Shown here in pieces: positions 52,710 to 64,000 of a stretch of 64,000 nucleotides of DNA (its first letter is position 1; each line of letters opens with the position of its first letter). Both the position numbers and the translations under genes were made by a program. The stretch lies in the NCBI GenBank assembly GCA_002842285.1, contig PHCJ01000001.1, positions 148,369 through 212,368 of the forward strand. Reading direction: 5' to 3'. The notes under the pieces are model-generated. The model saw only the letters and a list, made by a program, of their open reading frames with translations. It was not told the origin of the DNA and did not search any database. The stretch comes from Betaproteobacteria bacterium HGW-Betaproteobacteria-22. GTDB taxonomy: Bacteria; Pseudomonadota; Gammaproteobacteria; Burkholderiales; Methylophilaceae.

Positions 52710-52928
52710 TTACTTAGCGCGAAAGGTAATTCTCGCACGCGATAAATCATAAGGTGTCATTTCTACCGTAACTTTATCTCCAGGTAATATGCGTATATAG
52801 TGCATGCGCATTTTTCCAGAAATATAGCCCAATACAACATGACCGTTTTCTAACTTAACTCTAAAAGTTGCATTAGGGAGATTTTCTAAAATCTCACCCT
52901 GCATCTCAATTCTATCTTCCTTGGCCAT
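52710..52928 (-). CDS. infA: Translation initiation factor IF-1
   Basis: [53 protein letters not shown]. Confidence 0.98.
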   Translation of the reverse strand: MAKEDRIEMQGEILENLPNATFRVKLENGHVVLGYISGKMRMHYIRILPGDKVTVEMTPYDLSRARITFRAK

Positions 52929-52936
52929 GCTTAAAA

Positions 52937-54259
52937 CTATTTAGCGCCTTGCGCATTACCTTTAAAATTTGCTTTTCTTAGCAATCCCTCATATTGGTGT
53001 GACATTAAATGAGATTGCACTTGTGTCATAAAATCCATGGTTACAACAACAATAATCAGCAAAGAAGTACCACCAAAATAAAATGGTGTATTAAATTTCA
53101 GAATCAAGAATTCAGGCAACAAACATACCAAGGTGATGTAAGCTGCACCAACTAGTGTCAAACGGCCCATGATACGGTCAATGTATTTGGCAGTCTGATC
53201 ACCAGGGCGAATGCCGGGAACAAAAGCACCGCTTTTCTTCAGGTTGTCAGCTGTATCTTTCGGGTTAAACTGCAACGCAGTGTAAAAGAAACAGAAAAAC
53301 ACAATCGCCGCTGCAAACAGGAATATATAAATAGGCTGACCTGGTGAGAGTGCTGCTGCAATATCCTTCAACCAGAACATGCTCTCGTTACTGCCAAACC
53401 AGCCTGCCAATGTTGCAGGAAACAAAATAATGCTTGACGCAAAAATTGGTGGGATAACACCAGCCATATTCAGCTTCATAGGCAGATGTGTCGTTTGCCC
53501 ACCATACACTTTGTTGCCTACCTGACGCTTGGCGTAATTCACGGTGATTTTACGTTGTCCACGTTCTACAAACACAACCAGCGCTGTAACCAATATAGTT
53601 GCCACCAGCAGGAAGAAAGCCAGCGGGATACTGAATGCACCTGTATTGACCATTTCAGCAGTATGGCTGATTGCACTTGGCAACCCGGCAACAATACCAG
53701 CGAAGATAATGATAGAAATACCGTTACCGATACCGCGCTCAGTAATCTGTTCACCGAGCCACATCAAGAACATCGTACCTGAAACCAGCGTAATCACGGC
53801 AGTTAACCTAAAAGCCATACCAGGATCAAACACCAAATTAGGTTGACCTTCCAGCATTATAGCAATACCCAATGCCTGGAATGTTGCCAATAGCACAGTG
53901 CCATATCTTGTATACTTGGTAATGGTCCTGCGTCCTGCTTCACCTTCCTTTTTCAGCTGCTCTAGCTGAGGTGAAACTGCAGTCATCAGCTGCATGATAA
54001 TTGAAGCAGAAATGTAGGGCATAATACCTAATGCAAATACGGTAAATCTAGACAGCGCCCCACCGGAAAACATATTAAACATACCCAGGATACCACCACT
54101 TTGAGAGGCAAATAATTTTGCCAGCTCATCAGGATTAATGCCAGGTACGGGAATATGCGCACCTAACCGGTATACGACTAGGGCGCCAAGCACAAACCAC
54201 AGGCGACTTTTAAGCTCGCCCATCTTTGCTGCTGTTTTTAAAATGCCTTCTTGTGCCAA
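52937..54259 (-). CDS. secY: Preprotein translocase subunit SecY
   Basis: [49 protein letters not shown]. Confidence 0.98.
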   Translation of the reverse strand: MAQEGILKTAAKMGELKSRLWFVLGALVVYRLGAHIPVPGINPDELAKLFASQSGGILGMFNMFSGGALSRFTVFALGIMPYISASIIMQLMTAVSPQLEQLKKEGEAGRRTITKYTRYGTVLLATFQALGIAIMLEGQPNLVFDPGMAFRLTAVITLVSGTMFLMWLGEQITERGIGNGISIIIFAGIVAGLPSAISHTAEMVNTGAFSIPLAFFLLVATILVTALVVFVERGQRKITVNYAKRQVGNKVYGGQTTHLPMKLNMAGVIPPIFASSIILFPATLAGWFGSNESMFWLKDIAAALSPGQPIYIFLFAAAIVFFCFFYTALQFNPKDTADNLKKSGAFVPGIRPGDQTAKYIDRIMGRLTLVGAAYITLVCLLPEFLILKFNTPFYFGGTSLLIIVVVTMDFMTQVQSHLMSHQYEGLLRKANFKGNAQGAK

Positions 54260-54270
54260 GATAGCGACCC

Positions 54271-54714
54271 TTATTCAGCAGCGTCTAATACTTTACCACC
54301 GGCAGCCTCAACCGCGGCACGAGCACCTTTGGTTAAAAGCAAACCTTGGATGTTGTATTTTTTGCTAACATCGCCTGATAAGAATATCTTTGCATTTTTA
54401 ACAGTACCTGAAACAATGTTTGCTGATTTCAAAGCCAACAAATCGATCACTTCATTTGGAATCAATGCAAGCTCACTTGTACGCACATGCGCTGTATCTG
54501 CCTTAGTCAATGACTTAAAACCACGCTTAGGCAAGCGGCGCTGAATAGGCATTTGACCACCTTCAAAACCTACCTTATGAAAACCACCCGTACGTGATTT
54601 CTGACCCTTATGACCACGGCCAGCTGTTTTACCCAAACCTGAACCAATACCACGACCAACGCGGCGACGTTCTTTTTTAGCGCCTTCTGCAGGCTTAATC
54701 GTATTTAATTGCAT
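54271..54714 (-). CDS. rplO: 50S ribosomal protein L15
   Basis: [38 protein letters not shown]. Confidence 0.98.
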   Translation of the reverse strand: MQLNTIKPAEGAKKERRRVGRGIGSGLGKTAGRGHKGQKSRTGGFHKVGFEGGQMPIQRRLPKRGFKSLTKADTAHVRTSELALIPNEVIDLLALKSANIVSGTVKNAKIFLSGDVSKKYNIQGLLLTKGARAAVEAAGGKVLDAAE

Positions 54715-54911
54715 TATGCTTCTACCTTTAAGAGATAGCCAACGGCATTGATCATGCCGCGAATCGCTGGTGTATCTTGTAACTCAACTGTATGGTGCAT
54801 GCGGCGTAAACCCAAACCTTTAACAGTTGCCTTATGCGCTTCGATGCGACCAATAACACTTCTTACCAGCGTTACTTTAATTGTTGATGCTTCTTTTTTT
54901 GCTTTAGCCAT
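54714..54911 (-). CDS. rpmD: 50S ribosomal protein L30
   Basis: [44 protein letters not shown]. Confidence 0.97.
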   Translation of the reverse strand: MAKAKKEASTIKVTLVRSVIGRIEAHKATVKGLGLRRMHHTVELQDTPAIRGMINAVGYLLKVEA

Positions 54912-54913
54912 GA

Positions 54914-55429
54914 TTAGCCTCTGATTTCTTCGACTGATTTGCCACGTTTAGCTGCAATTTCTGCAGGCGTATTCATAGACTCCAAGCCGTTTAAAGTAGC
55001 GCGCACCAAATTGTAAGGATTAGTTGAACCGATACATTTAGCCACTACGTTAGTAACACCCATCACTTCAAAAATAGCACGCATTGCGCCACCAGCGATA
55101 ATGCCGGTACCTTCTGAAGCCGGCTGAATAAACACTTTAGCTGCCCCGTGCACGCCTGTAACGGCATGATGCAAGGTACCGTTTGTTAAATTAATTTTTA
55201 ACATACCGCGACGCGCCTCATCCATTGCTTTTTGCACTGCAACCGGAACTTCACGTGCCTTACCTTTACCCATACCGACCGCGCCATCACCGTCACCTAC
55301 TACTGTAAGTGCTGCGAAACTCATAATACGACCACCCTTAACCGTTTTACTTACACGGTTAACTGCAATCATCTTTTCACGCAAACCATCGGTCTGCTGC
55401 TGTTGCTGTTCAATTTCTTTTGCCATCAT
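54914..55429 (-). CDS. rpsE: 30S ribosomal protein S5
   Basis: [39 protein letters not shown]. Confidence 0.98.
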   Translation of the reverse strand: MMAKEIEQQQQQTDGLREKMIAVNRVSKTVKGGRIMSFAALTVVGDGDGAVGMGKGKAREVPVAVQKAMDEARRGMLKINLTNGTLHHAVTGVHGAAKVFIQPASEGTGIIAGGAMRAIFEVMGVTNVVAKCIGSTNPYNLVRATLNGLESMNTPAEIAAKRGKSVEEIRG

Positions 55430-55451
55430 TTACCTCGTCAGCAAAGACCAA

Positions 55452-55805
55452 TTAGAAGGACAAACCGTTTTCGCGAGCGGCATCAGCCAACGCTTTAATA
55501 CGGCCATGATATTTATAACCAGAACGGTCAAAAGCAACAGTAGTAACACCAGCTTTTTTCGCTTTCTCAGCAATTAATTTACCGATTGCAGCAGCAGCCT
55601 CAATATTGCCGCCATTCTTGATTTTTTTACGTACATCTGCCTCTACTGTAGAAGCACTCACAATTACCTTATCACCAGTTTCAGCAATAATTTGTGCATA
55701 AATGTGCGTGTTAGTACGATGCACACTTAAACGGGTAACTTTTAGCTCTGCAATTTTGGCACGGGTTTTACGTGCACGACGCAAGCGATTATTTAAGTTG
55801 TTCAT
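55452..55805 (-). CDS. rplR: 50S ribosomal protein L18
   Basis: RplR sequence, [27 protein letters not shown]. Confidence 0.98.
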   Translation of the reverse strand: MNNLNNRLRRARKTRAKIAELKVTRLSVHRTNTHIYAQIIAETGDKVIVSASTVEADVRKKIKNGGNIEAAAAIGKLIAEKAKKAGVTTVAFDRSGYKYHGRIKALADAARENGLSF

Positions 55806-55815
55806 TTTCTAAGCC

Positions 55816-56349
55816 TTATTTCTTCTTGGTTTCTTTAATTGCAACAACCTCATCAGCATAACGAACACCCTTGCCTTTATAAGGTTCCGGCGCACGATAA
55901 GCACGAATTTCTGCAGCAACTTGACCAATCACTTGTTTATCAACACCCGTCAACACAACCTCTGTCGGGCTTGGTGTCTGAACTGTTATACCAGCAGGCA
56001 TTTTGTAGCTAATGGGGTGTGAATAACCCAACTCAAGATTCAAAACAGCACCTTGAGCAGCCGCCTTATAACCAACACCAATCAGTGTTAATTTACGCGT
56101 AAAACCTTCTGATACACCCTTTACCATATTCGCTACCAAAGCGCGCAAAGTGCCTGACATCGCCTGAGAATGCTTCTCATCATTAGCTGCAGCAAAAGTA
56201 ATTGCATCACCTTCGCGTTTTAGCACTACTGCACCTGTCAATGCCTGAGATAACTTGCCCAATGGACCACTTACATTAATCGCATCAGCACTTAACACCA
56301 CCTCTACTTTTGCAGGAATAGCTACTGGATTTTTAGCAACACGTGACAT
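55816..56349 (-). CDS. rplF: 50S ribosomal protein L6
   Basis: [17 protein letters not shown]...[16 protein letters not shown]. Confidence 0.98.
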   Translation of the reverse strand: MSRVAKNPVAIPAKVEVVLSADAINVSGPLGKLSQALTGAVVLKREGDAITFAAANDEKHSQAMSGTLRALVANMVKGVSEGFTRKLTLIGVGYKAAAQGAVLNLELGYSHPISYKMPAGITVQTPSPTEVVLTGVDKQVIGQVAAEIRAYRAPEPYKGKGVRYADEVVAIKETKKK

Positions 56350-56359
56350 TTGCTTCTCC

Positions 56360-56755
56360 TTAAGCCACTACGCACAGCACTTCACCGCCGATACCGGCAG
56401 CTTGCGCTTTACGATCTGTCATTACACCCTTAGAAGTAGACATAATTGTCACACCTAAGCCATTCATTACTTTAGGAATCTCTTGACTCCCTTTATAAAC
56501 ACGCAAACCAGGCTTACTTACACGCTGGATACGTTCAATTACTGGACGACCAGCATAATATTTAAGACTAATGCTTAAAGTCGCCTTATTGCCTTCTTTT
56601 TGCACTGCAAAATCTTCAATATAACCTTCATCCTTAAGCACACTAGCAATAGCAGACTTAACGTTTGAAGAAGGCATAACTACTGACGCTTTATTGACCA
56701 TTTGCGCATTACGAATACGCGTCAACATATCGGCAATTGGATCACTCATACTCAT
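56360..56755 (-). CDS. rpsH: 30S ribosomal protein S8
   Basis: [16 protein letters not shown]. Confidence 0.98.
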   Translation of the reverse strand: MSMSDPIADMLTRIRNAQMVNKASVVMPSSNVKSAIASVLKDEGYIEDFAVQKEGNKATLSISLKYYAGRPVIERIQRVSKPGLRVYKGSQEIPKVMNGLGVTIMSTSKGVMTDRKAQAAGIGGEVLCVVA

Positions 56756-56769
56756 AGATCTACTCCCTA

Positions 56770-57075
56770 TTACCAGCTAGCTTTGGTGACGCCTGGCACT
56801 TGGCCACTCATCATCAGGTCACGCAATTTGCTGCGACCAATACCAAATTTACTAAACACACCACGAGGGCGACCAGTTAACGCACAACGATTACGAAGAC
56901 GTACTGGACTTGAATTACGTGGCAAAGCTTGTATTTTCAAGCGCGCTTCACGACGCTCTTCAGGAGCAGCCTTTTCATCATTAACAATCGCCTCTAACGC
57001 AGCGCGTTTTGCTGCGAATTTTTTTACAGTTTCGCGACGTTTAAGTTCGCGTTCTGTCATACAGGTTTTAGCCAT
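56770..57075 (-). CDS. rpsN: 30S ribosomal protein S14
   Basis: RpsN sequence, [27 protein letters not shown]. Confidence 0.98.
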   Translation of the reverse strand: MAKTCMTERELKRRETVKKFAAKRAALEAIVNDEKAAPEERREARLKIQALPRNSSPVRLRNRCALTGRPRGVFSKFGIGRSKLRDLMMSGQVPGVTKASW

Positions 57076-57078
57076 ATC

Positions 57079-57618
57079 TTAACCCCTGAAAGGAAAACTA
57101 AACGCAGCAAGCAAAGCTTTTGCTTCTTCATCTGTTTTCGCAGTAGTTGTAATAGTAATATTCATCCCACGAATCGCATCGATTTTATCGTATTCAATTT
57201 CAGGGAAAATGATTTGTTCCTTAACACCCATGTTGTAGTTACCACGACCGTCGAACGACTTGGCAGAAATACCGCGGAAGTCACGAATACGTGGAATCGC
57301 TACTGTAACCAGACGATCCAGGAACTCATACATACGTTCACGACGCAAAGTCACCTTACAACCGACAGGATAATCATCACGAATCTTAAATGAAGCAACA
57401 GACTTCTTAGCTTTGGTAACAATTGCTTTTTGTCCAGCAATTTTTTCCATATCACCAACCGCATGCTCCATCACTTTTTTATCAGCAACCGCCTCACCCA
57501 CACCCATATTCAGCGTGATTTTCTCAATGCGAGGCACTTGCATCACCGAAGTATAACCAAATTGCTCAGTCAGCGACTTGACCACTGAGTCTTTGTAAAA
57601 TTGTTTTAAACGCGCCAT
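57079..57618 (-). CDS. rplE: 50S ribosomal protein L5
   Basis: RplE sequence, [16 protein letters not shown]. Confidence 0.98.
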   Translation of the reverse strand: MARLKQFYKDSVVKSLTEQFGYTSVMQVPRIEKITLNMGVGEAVADKKVMEHAVGDMEKIAGQKAIVTKAKKSVASFKIRDDYPVGCKVTLRRERMYEFLDRLVTVAIPRIRDFRGISAKSFDGRGNYNMGVKEQIIFPEIEYDKIDAIRGMNITITTTAKTDEEAKALLAAFSFPFRG

Positions 57619-57626
57619 GATTATTC

Positions 57627-57944
57627 CTATGCGTCTACAGCTTCGCCATTAGATTTGAATACGCGAATTTTGCGACCATCCTCTAATGTCTTAAAGCTTA
57701 CGCGATCACCTTTTTGGGTCGCACTGTTAAATAAAGCAACGTTAGAAATGTCAATCGGCATTTCTTTAGCAATAATGCCACCAGCAATACCTTTCATCGG
57801 GTTAGGCTTTGCATGCTTCTTAACCAAGTTAAGACCCTCCACAACCACCTTACCTGAGTCAAGGACATTCAATACTGTACCTTGCTTGCCTTTATCTTTA
57901 CCTGTATTTAGGATGACCTGATCACCCTTGCGAATTTTATTCAT
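57627..57944 (-). CDS. rplX: 50S ribosomal protein L24
   Basis: [23 protein letters not shown]. Confidence 0.98.
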   Translation of the reverse strand: MNKIRKGDQVILNTGKDKGKQGTVLNVLDSGKVVVEGLNLVKKHAKPNPMKGIAGGIIAKEMPIDISNVALFNSATQKGDRVSFKTLEDGRKIRVFKSNGEAVDA

Positions 57945-57952
57945 GTGAGCTC

Positions 57953-58321
57953 CTACAATACTTCTGGCGCTAATGAAACGATTTTCATGAATTTCTCTGA
58001 ACGCAATTCACGAGTAACTGGCCCGAAGATACGCGTGCCAATAGGTTCCAGCTTGTTATTTAACAACACAGCCGCATTACCGTCGAACTTAACCAAAGAG
58101 CCGTCTGGACGACGCACACCTTTAGCAGTACGCACAACAACCGCACTGTACACTTCACCTTTCTTAACGCGACCACGCGGAGCAGCATCCTTGATGCTCA
58201 CCTTAATGATATCGCCAATACCGGCGTAACGGCGCTTTGAGCCACCCAACACCTTAATGCACTGCACAGAGCGAGCACCAGTGTTATCGGCAACTTCTAG
58301 CCGAGATTGCATTTGAATCAT
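57953..58321 (-). CDS. rplN: 50S ribosomal protein L14
   Basis: [33 protein letters not shown]. Confidence 0.98.
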   Translation of the reverse strand: MIQMQSRLEVADNTGARSVQCIKVLGGSKRRYAGIGDIIKVSIKDAAPRGRVKKGEVYSAVVVRTAKGVRRPDGSLVKFDGNAAVLLNNKLEPIGTRIFGPVTRELRSEKFMKIVSLAPEVL

Positions 58322-58466
58322 GAGAATAATCTCCAACTTAATCCGTAAAAACCAACACCAGCCACTTATAGTTAAAAACTACGCAGGCCGACAGACCACG
58401 GTCAGTATTGGGGCGAGAGCTTTGTGGCTTTTAATGATTTAAGAGCCGCTCGCCGAAAAACAAAAC

Positions 58467-58495
58467 ATTATATATTGCTTGAAATAGTTACGCAA
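58467..58495 (-). promoter_or_regulatory. Sigma-70 promoter candidate upstream of rplN
   Basis: Minus strand TTGCGT-(17 nt)-TATAAT at the rpsQ/rplN junction. Confidence 0.65.
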
Positions 58496-58517
58496 TTACT
58501 TTTGAAAGTAATTGCGT
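58490..58517. other. Perfect 12-bp hairpin immediately after rpsQ, overlapping the -35 of the rplN promoter candidate
   Basis: acgcaattactt-ttga-aagtaattgcgt. Confidence 0.75.
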
Positions 58518-58525
58518 TTACCGGC

Positions 58526-58771
58526 TTAGGCTTGTTTAACGACCCAAGTTTTTGTTTTGGATAATGGGCGACTCTCAACGATCGTCACTACATCACCCTC
58601 TTTACAACTATTTGTTTCATCGTGCGCGTGAAACTTCTTAGACTGACGTACCACTTTACCAATCAAAGGATGTTTAACTTTACGCTCAACTAAAACAGTC
58701 ACAGTTTTGTCCATTTTGTCGCTAACAACGCGGCCAGTAAGACTACGCACTACTTTTGTTGTATCTGTCAT
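58526..58771 (-). CDS. rpsQ: 30S ribosomal protein S17
   Basis: [35 protein letters not shown]. Confidence 0.98.
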   Translation of the reverse strand: MTDTTKVVRSLTGRVVSDKMDKTVTVLVERKVKHPLIGKVVRQSKKFHAHDETNSCKEGDVVTIVESRPLSKTKTWVVKQA

Positions 58772-58772
58772 A

Positions 58773-58967
58773 TTATGCCTGCTTTGCTTTCTCAGCCAAT
58801 ACAGTCTTAACACGCGCTACATCTTTGCGTACTTTACCTAGCTGATCCACTTTATTTAATTGCTGAGTAGCCAATTGCATACGTAGAGAGAATTGCGCAC
58901 GGCGCAGCTCAATCAACTCAGCATTCAACTCATCAACGCTTTTTGCTCTTAAATCGGTTGCTTTCAT
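58773..58967 (-). CDS. rpmC: 50S ribosomal protein L29
   Basis: [26 protein letters not shown]. Confidence 0.98.
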   Translation of the reverse strand: MKATDLRAKSVDELNAELIELRRAQFSLRMQLATQQLNKVDQLGKVRKDVARVKTVLAEKAKQA

Positions 58968-58982
58968 ATTAGCATGCCTCTC

Positions 58983-59399
58983 TTAACTACCAAGTTGGCG
59001 TGTCATGAATGTCGTTTCGATTGGCAACTTAGCTGCAGCCAAGCGGAACGCTTCACGCGCTAGCTCTTCGCTAACACCGTCCATCTCGTATAACATTTTA
59101 CCTGGTTGGATTTGAGCTACGTAGTACTCGGTACTACCTTTACCGTTACCCATACGTACTTCAGCAGGCTTTTTAGAAATTGGTTGATCAGGGAAAATAC
59201 GAATCCACACGCGACCACCACGTTTGATGTGACGCGTCATCACACGACGCGCTGCTTCAATTTGACGTGCTGTCAAACGTCCACGACCAATCGCTTTTAA
59301 GCCGAAATCACCAAAACTTACTTTATTACCCGTAGTTGCAATGCCTTTGTTACGGCCTTTTTGCATCTTACGGTATTTTTGTCTAGACGGTTGTAGCAT
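58983..59399 (-). CDS. rplP: 50S ribosomal protein L16
   Basis: [19 protein letters not shown]. Confidence 0.98.
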   Translation of the reverse strand: MLQPSRQKYRKMQKGRNKGIATTGNKVSFGDFGLKAIGRGRLTARQIEAARRVMTRHIKRGGRVWIRIFPDQPISKKPAEVRMGNGKGSTEYYVAQIQPGKMLYEMDGVSEELAREAFRLAAAKLPIETTFMTRQLGS

Positions 59400-60105
59400 C
59401 TTTAGCCCTCGCCTTTCTTACTCTTTTTTCAGGTTCAGCAGCTGGAGCGGCAACAGCCTGCGCAGCTTGTGCATTACCTGCAAATATTTCACCTTTGAAT
59501 ACCCACACTTTGATACCGATAATGCCGTATGTAGTTGAAGCTTCAGCTACGCCGTAATCAATATCAGCACGCAATGTATGGAGTGGCACACGTCCTTCAC
59601 GATACCATTCAGTACGTGCGATCTCGATACCATTCAAACGGCCTGAACTCATGATCTTGATACCTTGCGCACCCAAGCGCATTGCATTTTGCATGGCGCG
59701 TTTCATGGCACGGCGGAACATCACACGCTTTTCAAGCTGCTGTGCGATTGACTGTGCTATCAAAGTTGCATCAAGCTCAGGCTTACGCACTTCTTCAATA
59801 TTAAGATGAACGGGAATGCCCATCAAACCTTGAAGTGAAGCGCGCAATGACTCGATATCTTCACCTTTTTTACCAATCACAACACCTGGACGTGCACTGT
59901 AGATGGTAATCTTTGCATTCTTGGCAGGACGCTCAATCAGAATACGGCTCACTGCTGCACTTGCTAATTTCTTATTAAGAAATTCACGAACCTTGATGTC
60001 ACCTTGCAACATCGCAGGAAAGTTTTTACTATTGGCATACCAACGTGAGGCCCAGTTTTTTTGAACACTCAGACGGAAACCAATTGGATGAATTTTCTGA
60101 CCCAT
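59383..60105 (-). CDS. rpsC: 30S ribosomal protein S3
   Basis: [24 protein letters not shown]. Confidence 0.98.
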   Translation of the reverse strand: MGQKIHPIGFRLSVQKNWASRWYANSKNFPAMLQGDIKVREFLNKKLASAAVSRILIERPAKNAKITIYSARPGVVIGKKGEDIESLRASLQGLMGIPVHLNIEEVRKPELDATLIAQSIAQQLEKRVMFRRAMKRAMQNAMRLGAQGIKIMSSGRLNGIEIARTEWYREGRVPLHTLRADIDYGVAEASTTYGIIGIKVWVFKGEIFAGNAQAAQAVAAPAAEPEKRVRKARAKDATTV

Positions 60106-60127
60106 ATATTATCCTTAGGATTATCCC

Positions 60128-60457
60128 TTAGTTACCGACTGTCACATGAATGTGACAGGTTGGCTTAGTGATACGACCCGCACGACCTTTTGCACGTGGA
60201 CGAATTCGTTTAAGTACAATGCCTTTATCAACATAAATTGAAGTTACTTTCAATTCATCAATATCAGCCCCATTGTTATGTTCAGCATTAGCAATCGCAG
60301 ACTCAACAACCTTCTTGATGATTTCAGCACCTTTTTTAGGCGTGAAATTCAAAATGTTAAGCGCATGATCTACTTTCTTGCCGCGAACAAGGTCTGCCAC
60401 CAGTCTAGCCTTTTGGGGAGAGAGATGTACACCTTTTAATATTGCAGATACTTGCAT
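60128..60457 (-). CDS. rplV: 50S ribosomal protein L22
   Basis: [25 protein letters not shown]. Confidence 0.98.
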   Translation of the reverse strand: MQVSAILKGVHLSPQKARLVADLVRGKKVDHALNILNFTPKKGAEIIKKVVESAIANAEHNNGADIDELKVTSIYVDKGIVLKRIRPRAKGRAGRITKPTCHIHVTVGN

Positions 60458-60465
60458 CGTCAGTC

Positions 60466-60741
60466 CTATCTCTTAGCTTTCTTGTCGGCTACATGGCCTT
60501 TGAATGTGCGTGTTAACGCAAATTCACCAAGCTTGTGGCCTACCATATTTTCAGAAATCAACACTGGAATGTGTTGCTTACCATTATGTACTGCAATAGT
60601 AAGACCAATAAAATCTGGCAGAATTGTAGAACGACGTGACCAAGTCTTGATTGGCTTACGGTCCCGGCTAGCCGCCGCAACTTCTACTTTTTTTGCCAAA
60701 TGACCATCAATGAATGGTCCTTTTTTAATTGAACGTGCCAT
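60466..60741 (-). CDS. rpsS: 30S ribosomal protein S19
   Basis: [19 protein letters not shown]. Confidence 0.98.
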   Translation of the reverse strand: MARSIKKGPFIDGHLAKKVEVAAASRDRKPIKTWSRRSTILPDFIGLTIAVHNGKQHIPVLISENMVGHKLGEFALTRTFKGHVADKKAKR

Positions 60742-60746
60742 ATTGA

Positions 60747-61580
60747 TTACCTTACATTTCTTGGACGACGACTAACGCGCATATTATCTGTACGTTTACT
60801 GCTACGTGTGCGATAACCCTTAGTTTTAACACCCCATGGGCTAACTGGATTCATACCAGCAGCCGTTCTACCTTCACCACCACCATGCGGGTGATCAACC
60901 GGGTTCATCACCACACCGCGCACGGTTGGACGAACACCACGCCAGCGCATTGCACCAGCTTTACCAATAGAACGCAATGAATGCTCTTCATTACCCACTT
61001 CACCTAAAGTAGCCTTGCAATCTACGTGCACACGACGAACTTCGCCTGAGCGTAAACGCAACTGAGCATAACTACCTTCACGTGCAAGCAGTTGCACTGA
61101 AGTACCAGCTGAACGCGCCAGCTGCGCTCCTTTGCCTGGCTGCAATTCGATACAATGAATTGTGCTACCTACCGGAATATTTCGCAACGGCATTGCATTA
61201 CCTACACGAATCGGCGCATCTGAACCACTGATCAACTGCGTCCCTGCAGTTACACCGCGCGGCGCAATAATATAACGACGCTCACCATCTGCATAAACAA
61301 GCAGTGCAATGTGCGCAGTACGATTTGGGTCATACTCGATATGCTCAACTTTTGCAGGAATACCATCTTTATTGCGACGGAAATCCACCAAACGATAATG
61401 CTGCTTATGACCACCACCCTGGTGACGTGTTGTAATACGGCCATTATTATTACGGCCTGCTTTTTTACTTTGACTTTCCAACAACGGTGCGTGCGGCTTA
61501 CCTTTGTACAAATCAGGGGTTACCACCTTAAGTACACCACGACGGCCTGGGGAAGTTGGTTTGACTTTAACTAATGCCAT
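60747..61580 (-). CDS. rplB: 50S ribosomal protein L2
   Basis: [17 protein letters not shown]. Confidence 0.98.
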   Translation of the reverse strand: MALVKVKPTSPGRRGVLKVVTPDLYKGKPHAPLLESQSKKAGRNNNGRITTRHQGGGHKQHYRLVDFRRNKDGIPAKVEHIEYDPNRTAHIALLVYADGERRYIIAPRGVTAGTQLISGSDAPIRVGNAMPLRNIPVGSTIHCIELQPGKGAQLARSAGTSVQLLAREGSYAQLRLRSGEVRRVHVDCKATLGEVGNEEHSLRSIGKAGAMRWRGVRPTVRGVVMNPVDHPHGGGEGRTAAGMNPVSPWGVKTKGYRTRSSKRTDNMRVSRRPRNVR

Positions 61581-61591
61581 ATCTTCTCTCC

Positions 61592-61906
61592 TTATTCGCC
61601 CGCTGCGAAGTTAATTTCTTGACCCGGCTTCAAGCTCACATAAGCTTTTTTCCAGTCTTTACGCTTGCCTATATTGCGGCCAGCACGCTTTACTTTGCCA
61701 CCAACATTGATTACAGCAACGCTTGCCACTTCAACTTTAAAAACAAGCTCGACTGCGGCTTTGATTTCTGGCTTAGTTGCATCGGTACGCACTTTGAATG
61801 CGATCTGTTGATGTTTATCGGCAATGTAAGTTGCTTTTTCAGTAATTTGCGGAGCTAAAATCACTTGCAACAAACGGTCTTGAGTTTTAGTTACTGCGTT
61901 CATCAT
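61592..61906 (-). CDS. rplW: 50S ribosomal protein L23
   Basis: [28 protein letters not shown]. Confidence 0.98.
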   Translation of the reverse strand: MMNAVTKTQDRLLQVILAPQITEKATYIADKHQQIAFKVRTDATKPEIKAAVELVFKVEVASVAVINVGGKVKRAGRNIGKRKDWKKAYVSLKPGQEINFAAGE

Positions 61907-62529
61907 GCTAGCATCTCCTCAAGTTTCTTCACTGCAGCAGTTGTTGCCACCACATTTGGGAAGCGAACCAAGCTGACCGGATCAGCATATTGCGCTTCGA
62001 CTACCATCACATTCGTGAGGTTACGTGAAGATAAATACAAGTTCTCATTGAAGCTATCTGTTAGCACCAACACACCATCAGCGTAACCTAGGCCATTGAT
62101 TTTCTCTACCAATGCTTTTGTTTTTGGCGTATCTACAGAGAAATCTTCCACAACGCTCAAACGGTCTTGACGAACCAACTCAGACAGAATGGTTTGCATG
62201 CCGGCACGGTAGGCCTTACGGTTTACCTTGTGGCTGAAATTTTCATTGGGTGAATTAGGAAATGCGCGACCGCCTCCACGCCAGATTGGACTTGATGTCA
62301 TACCTGAACGCGCATTACCAGTACCCTTTTGCGCGTATGGTTTATGCGTTGTATGCGCAACAGTATCGCGGCCTTTTTGCGCGCGCGTAGCTGTACGGGC
62401 ATTTGCCATGTACGCAACAACGACTTGATGCACTAAAGCCTCATTAAATTCGCGACCAAATGTACCTTCAGATACAGTCACGCCTTTTTTAGCAGCTTTG
62501 CCGTTTTTGTCTATTAATTTAAGTTCCAT
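61903..62529 (-). CDS. rplD: 50S ribosomal protein L4
   Basis: [26 protein letters not shown]. Confidence 0.98.
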   Translation of the reverse strand: MELKLIDKNGKAAKKGVTVSEGTFGREFNEALVHQVVVAYMANARTATRAQKGRDTVAHTTHKPYAQKGTGNARSGMTSSPIWRGGGRAFPNSPNENFSHKVNRKAYRAGMQTILSELVRQDRLSVVEDFSVDTPKTKALVEKINGLGYADGVLVLTDSFNENLYLSSRNLTNVMVVEAQYADPVSLVRFPNVVATTAAVKKLEEMLA

Positions 62530-63197
62530 TATTTAGAACCCCCTTGAGCCTTAGTAGCTTTAGCTTTAATGGCCGGACGCACAACAACATCTCCACCTTT
62601 AGAGCCAGGGACTGCACCTTTAATCAGCAATAAGTTACGCTCAACATCCACACGAACCACTTCCAGATTCTGCGTCGTCACCTTGATAGCACCCAAATGG
62701 CCAGGCATACGCTTACCAGGGAAAACGCGACCTGGATCCTGCGCCATACCAATAGAGCCGGGCACATTATGTGAACGTGAGTTACCATGAGAAGCACGGT
62801 TTGAGCTGAAATGGTGACGCTTAATCGCGCCCGCAAAACCCTTACCTAAAGAAGTACCTGTAACATCTACCTTTTGACCTGCCTGGAAAATATCAACGGT
62901 GATATTTGCGCCCGCAGCGTAATTAGCTAAAACGTCATCAGTTACTGAAAATTCATGAATACCGGCACCCAAAGCTGAACCTGACTTGGCATAATGCCCG
63001 GTCAATGCTTTATTTACACGGCTAGCACGACGAGTGCCGTAAGCAACTTGAAGGCCAGTATAGCCATCGCTCGCAGTCGTCTTGATCTGTGTCACGCGGT
63101 TAGGTATCACTTCCAGCACGGTTACAGGAATGCTTGCGCCATCCTCTGTAAACACGCGGGTCATACCCACTTTGCGACCAATAAGCCCTAAGCTCAT
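62529..63197 (-). CDS. rplC: 50S ribosomal protein L3
   Basis: [30 protein letters not shown]. Confidence 0.98.
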   Translation of the reverse strand: MSLGLIGRKVGMTRVFTEDGASIPVTVLEVIPNRVTQIKTTASDGYTGLQVAYGTRRASRVNKALTGHYAKSGSALGAGIHEFSVTDDVLANYAAGANITVDIFQAGQKVDVTGTSLGKGFAGAIKRHHFSSNRASHGNSRSHNVPGSIGMAQDPGRVFPGKRMPGHLGAIKVTTQNLEVVRVDVERNLLLIKGAVPGSKGGDVVVRPAIKAKATKAQGGSK

Positions 63198-63263
63198 GAT
63201 CGATTCCTTATATTATAGTTAAAAAGTCGATTACAATTGACCGACTTCTGTGAAAGAGGCCGG

Positions 63264-63292
63264 ATTATACCGAACCTCTGCTTTTTTTACAA
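63264..63292 (-). promoter_or_regulatory. Sigma-70 promoter candidate between rpsJ and rplC
   Basis: Minus strand TTGTAA-(17 nt)-TATAAT. Confidence 0.65.
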
Positions 63293-63390
63293 CATGTTTT
63301 ACTACTTAAAATGTTTACTACTTAAACGTCTTGCCACTTAACTTTTTTTAAATCTACTTTCGGCGTAGCGCTTAAGTAGATTTTTTAAAA

Positions 63391-63699
63391 TTAAAGCTTG
63401 ATTTCCACATCCACACCAGCAGGCAAATCCAATTTCATCAATGCATCTACTGTTTTATCTGTCGGATCTACGATATCCATTAAACGTTGATGTGTACGAA
63501 TTTCGAATTGATCGCGTGAGGTTTTGTTGACGTGTGGTGAACGCAAAATGTCAAAACGTTCAATGCGTGTTGGAAGCGGTACTGGACCCTTCACTACAGC
63601 GCCAGTACGTTTAGCAGTTTCAACAATCTCTTGAGCAGATTGATCAATCAAGCGATAATCAAATGCCTTTAAGCGAATACGAATTTTTTGAGCTGCCAT
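63391..63699 (-). CDS. rpsJ: 30S ribosomal protein S10
   Basis: [29 protein letters not shown]. Confidence 0.98.
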   Translation of the reverse strand: MAAQKIRIRLKAFDYRLIDQSAQEIVETAKRTGAVVKGPVPLPTRIERFDILRSPHVNKTSRDQFEIRTHQRLMDIVDPTDKTVDALMKLDLPAGVDVEIKL

Positions 63700-63789
63700 G
63701 ATTTTTCCTTATAAAGAGCGAAACGGCAGACTTGAGCCTGCCGTTTTATTAAAATTACTTACGATTCAATAAAACTAATTTCAAGACTA

Positions 63790-64000
63790 TTATTCAATAA
63801 TCTTAGCAACAACACCCGCACCCACTGTACGACCGCCTTCACGAATAGCAAAGCGCAAGCCTTCTTCCATCGCGATTGGGGCAATCAATGTCACGGTGAT
63901 GGATACGTTGTCGCCTGGCATTACCATTTCTGTACCTTCTGGCAATTCAACTGCACCAGTTACGTCTGTGGTACGGAAGTAGAATTGTGGACGGTAGCCT
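63790..64000 (-). CDS. tuf: Elongation factor Tu, C-terminal part (truncated by window edge)
   Basis: Minus-strand reading [69 protein letters not shown]. Confidence 0.98.
   Translation of the reverse strand, partial: GYRPQFYFRTTDVTGAVELPEGTEMVMPGDNVSITVTLIAPIAMEEGLRFAIREGGRTVGAGVVAKIIE

Overview
64-kb window of a betaproteobacterial chromosome, probably a Methylophilaceae/Methylotenera-like methylotroph (lineage inferred from gene content and protein flavour, not searched). Left to right: RpfG-like REC gene (apparently frameshifted), a CzcCBA-type RND metal efflux cluster, a second IF-1 gene, a cold-shock gene, GGDEF genes, a 7.1-kb mobile element (about 11475-18602), cytochrome c, an aldose-1-epimerase-like gene, ilvD, a CHASE2 cyclase/SH3/M48/PAS/MCP group, lgt, cstA, modABC with a porin and ModE, radC, coaBC, a TonB-dependent receptor, dut, rpmBG, MscS, MgtE, and the alpha/spc/S10 ribosomal protein cluster (minus strand) ending in a partial tuf. 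The main discovery is the mobile element. It has perfect 26-bp terminal inverted repeats and an 8-bp target duplication (gaaatatg), and carries an IS1595/ISXO2-type transposase. It splits a PAS-GGDEF gene whose halves rejoin in frame when the element is removed. Its cargo includes an XRE/DUF488 operon and a cassette of an M.EcoRI-like adenine methyltransferase, a DUF262-HNH nuclease and a DEDD-type exonuclease. The methyltransferase start is preceded by a (CAAG)6 tetranucleotide tract. In the sequenced register the only usable ATG is out of frame, so the gene reads as phase-OFF, and 4 or 7 units would restore it. Other observations: a ModE operator-like palindrome, a sigma-54 promoter in front of a small unknown gene, and promoter/hairpin signals at ribosomal operon junctions. 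All calls come from reading the sequence and supplied ORFs; no database search was run.
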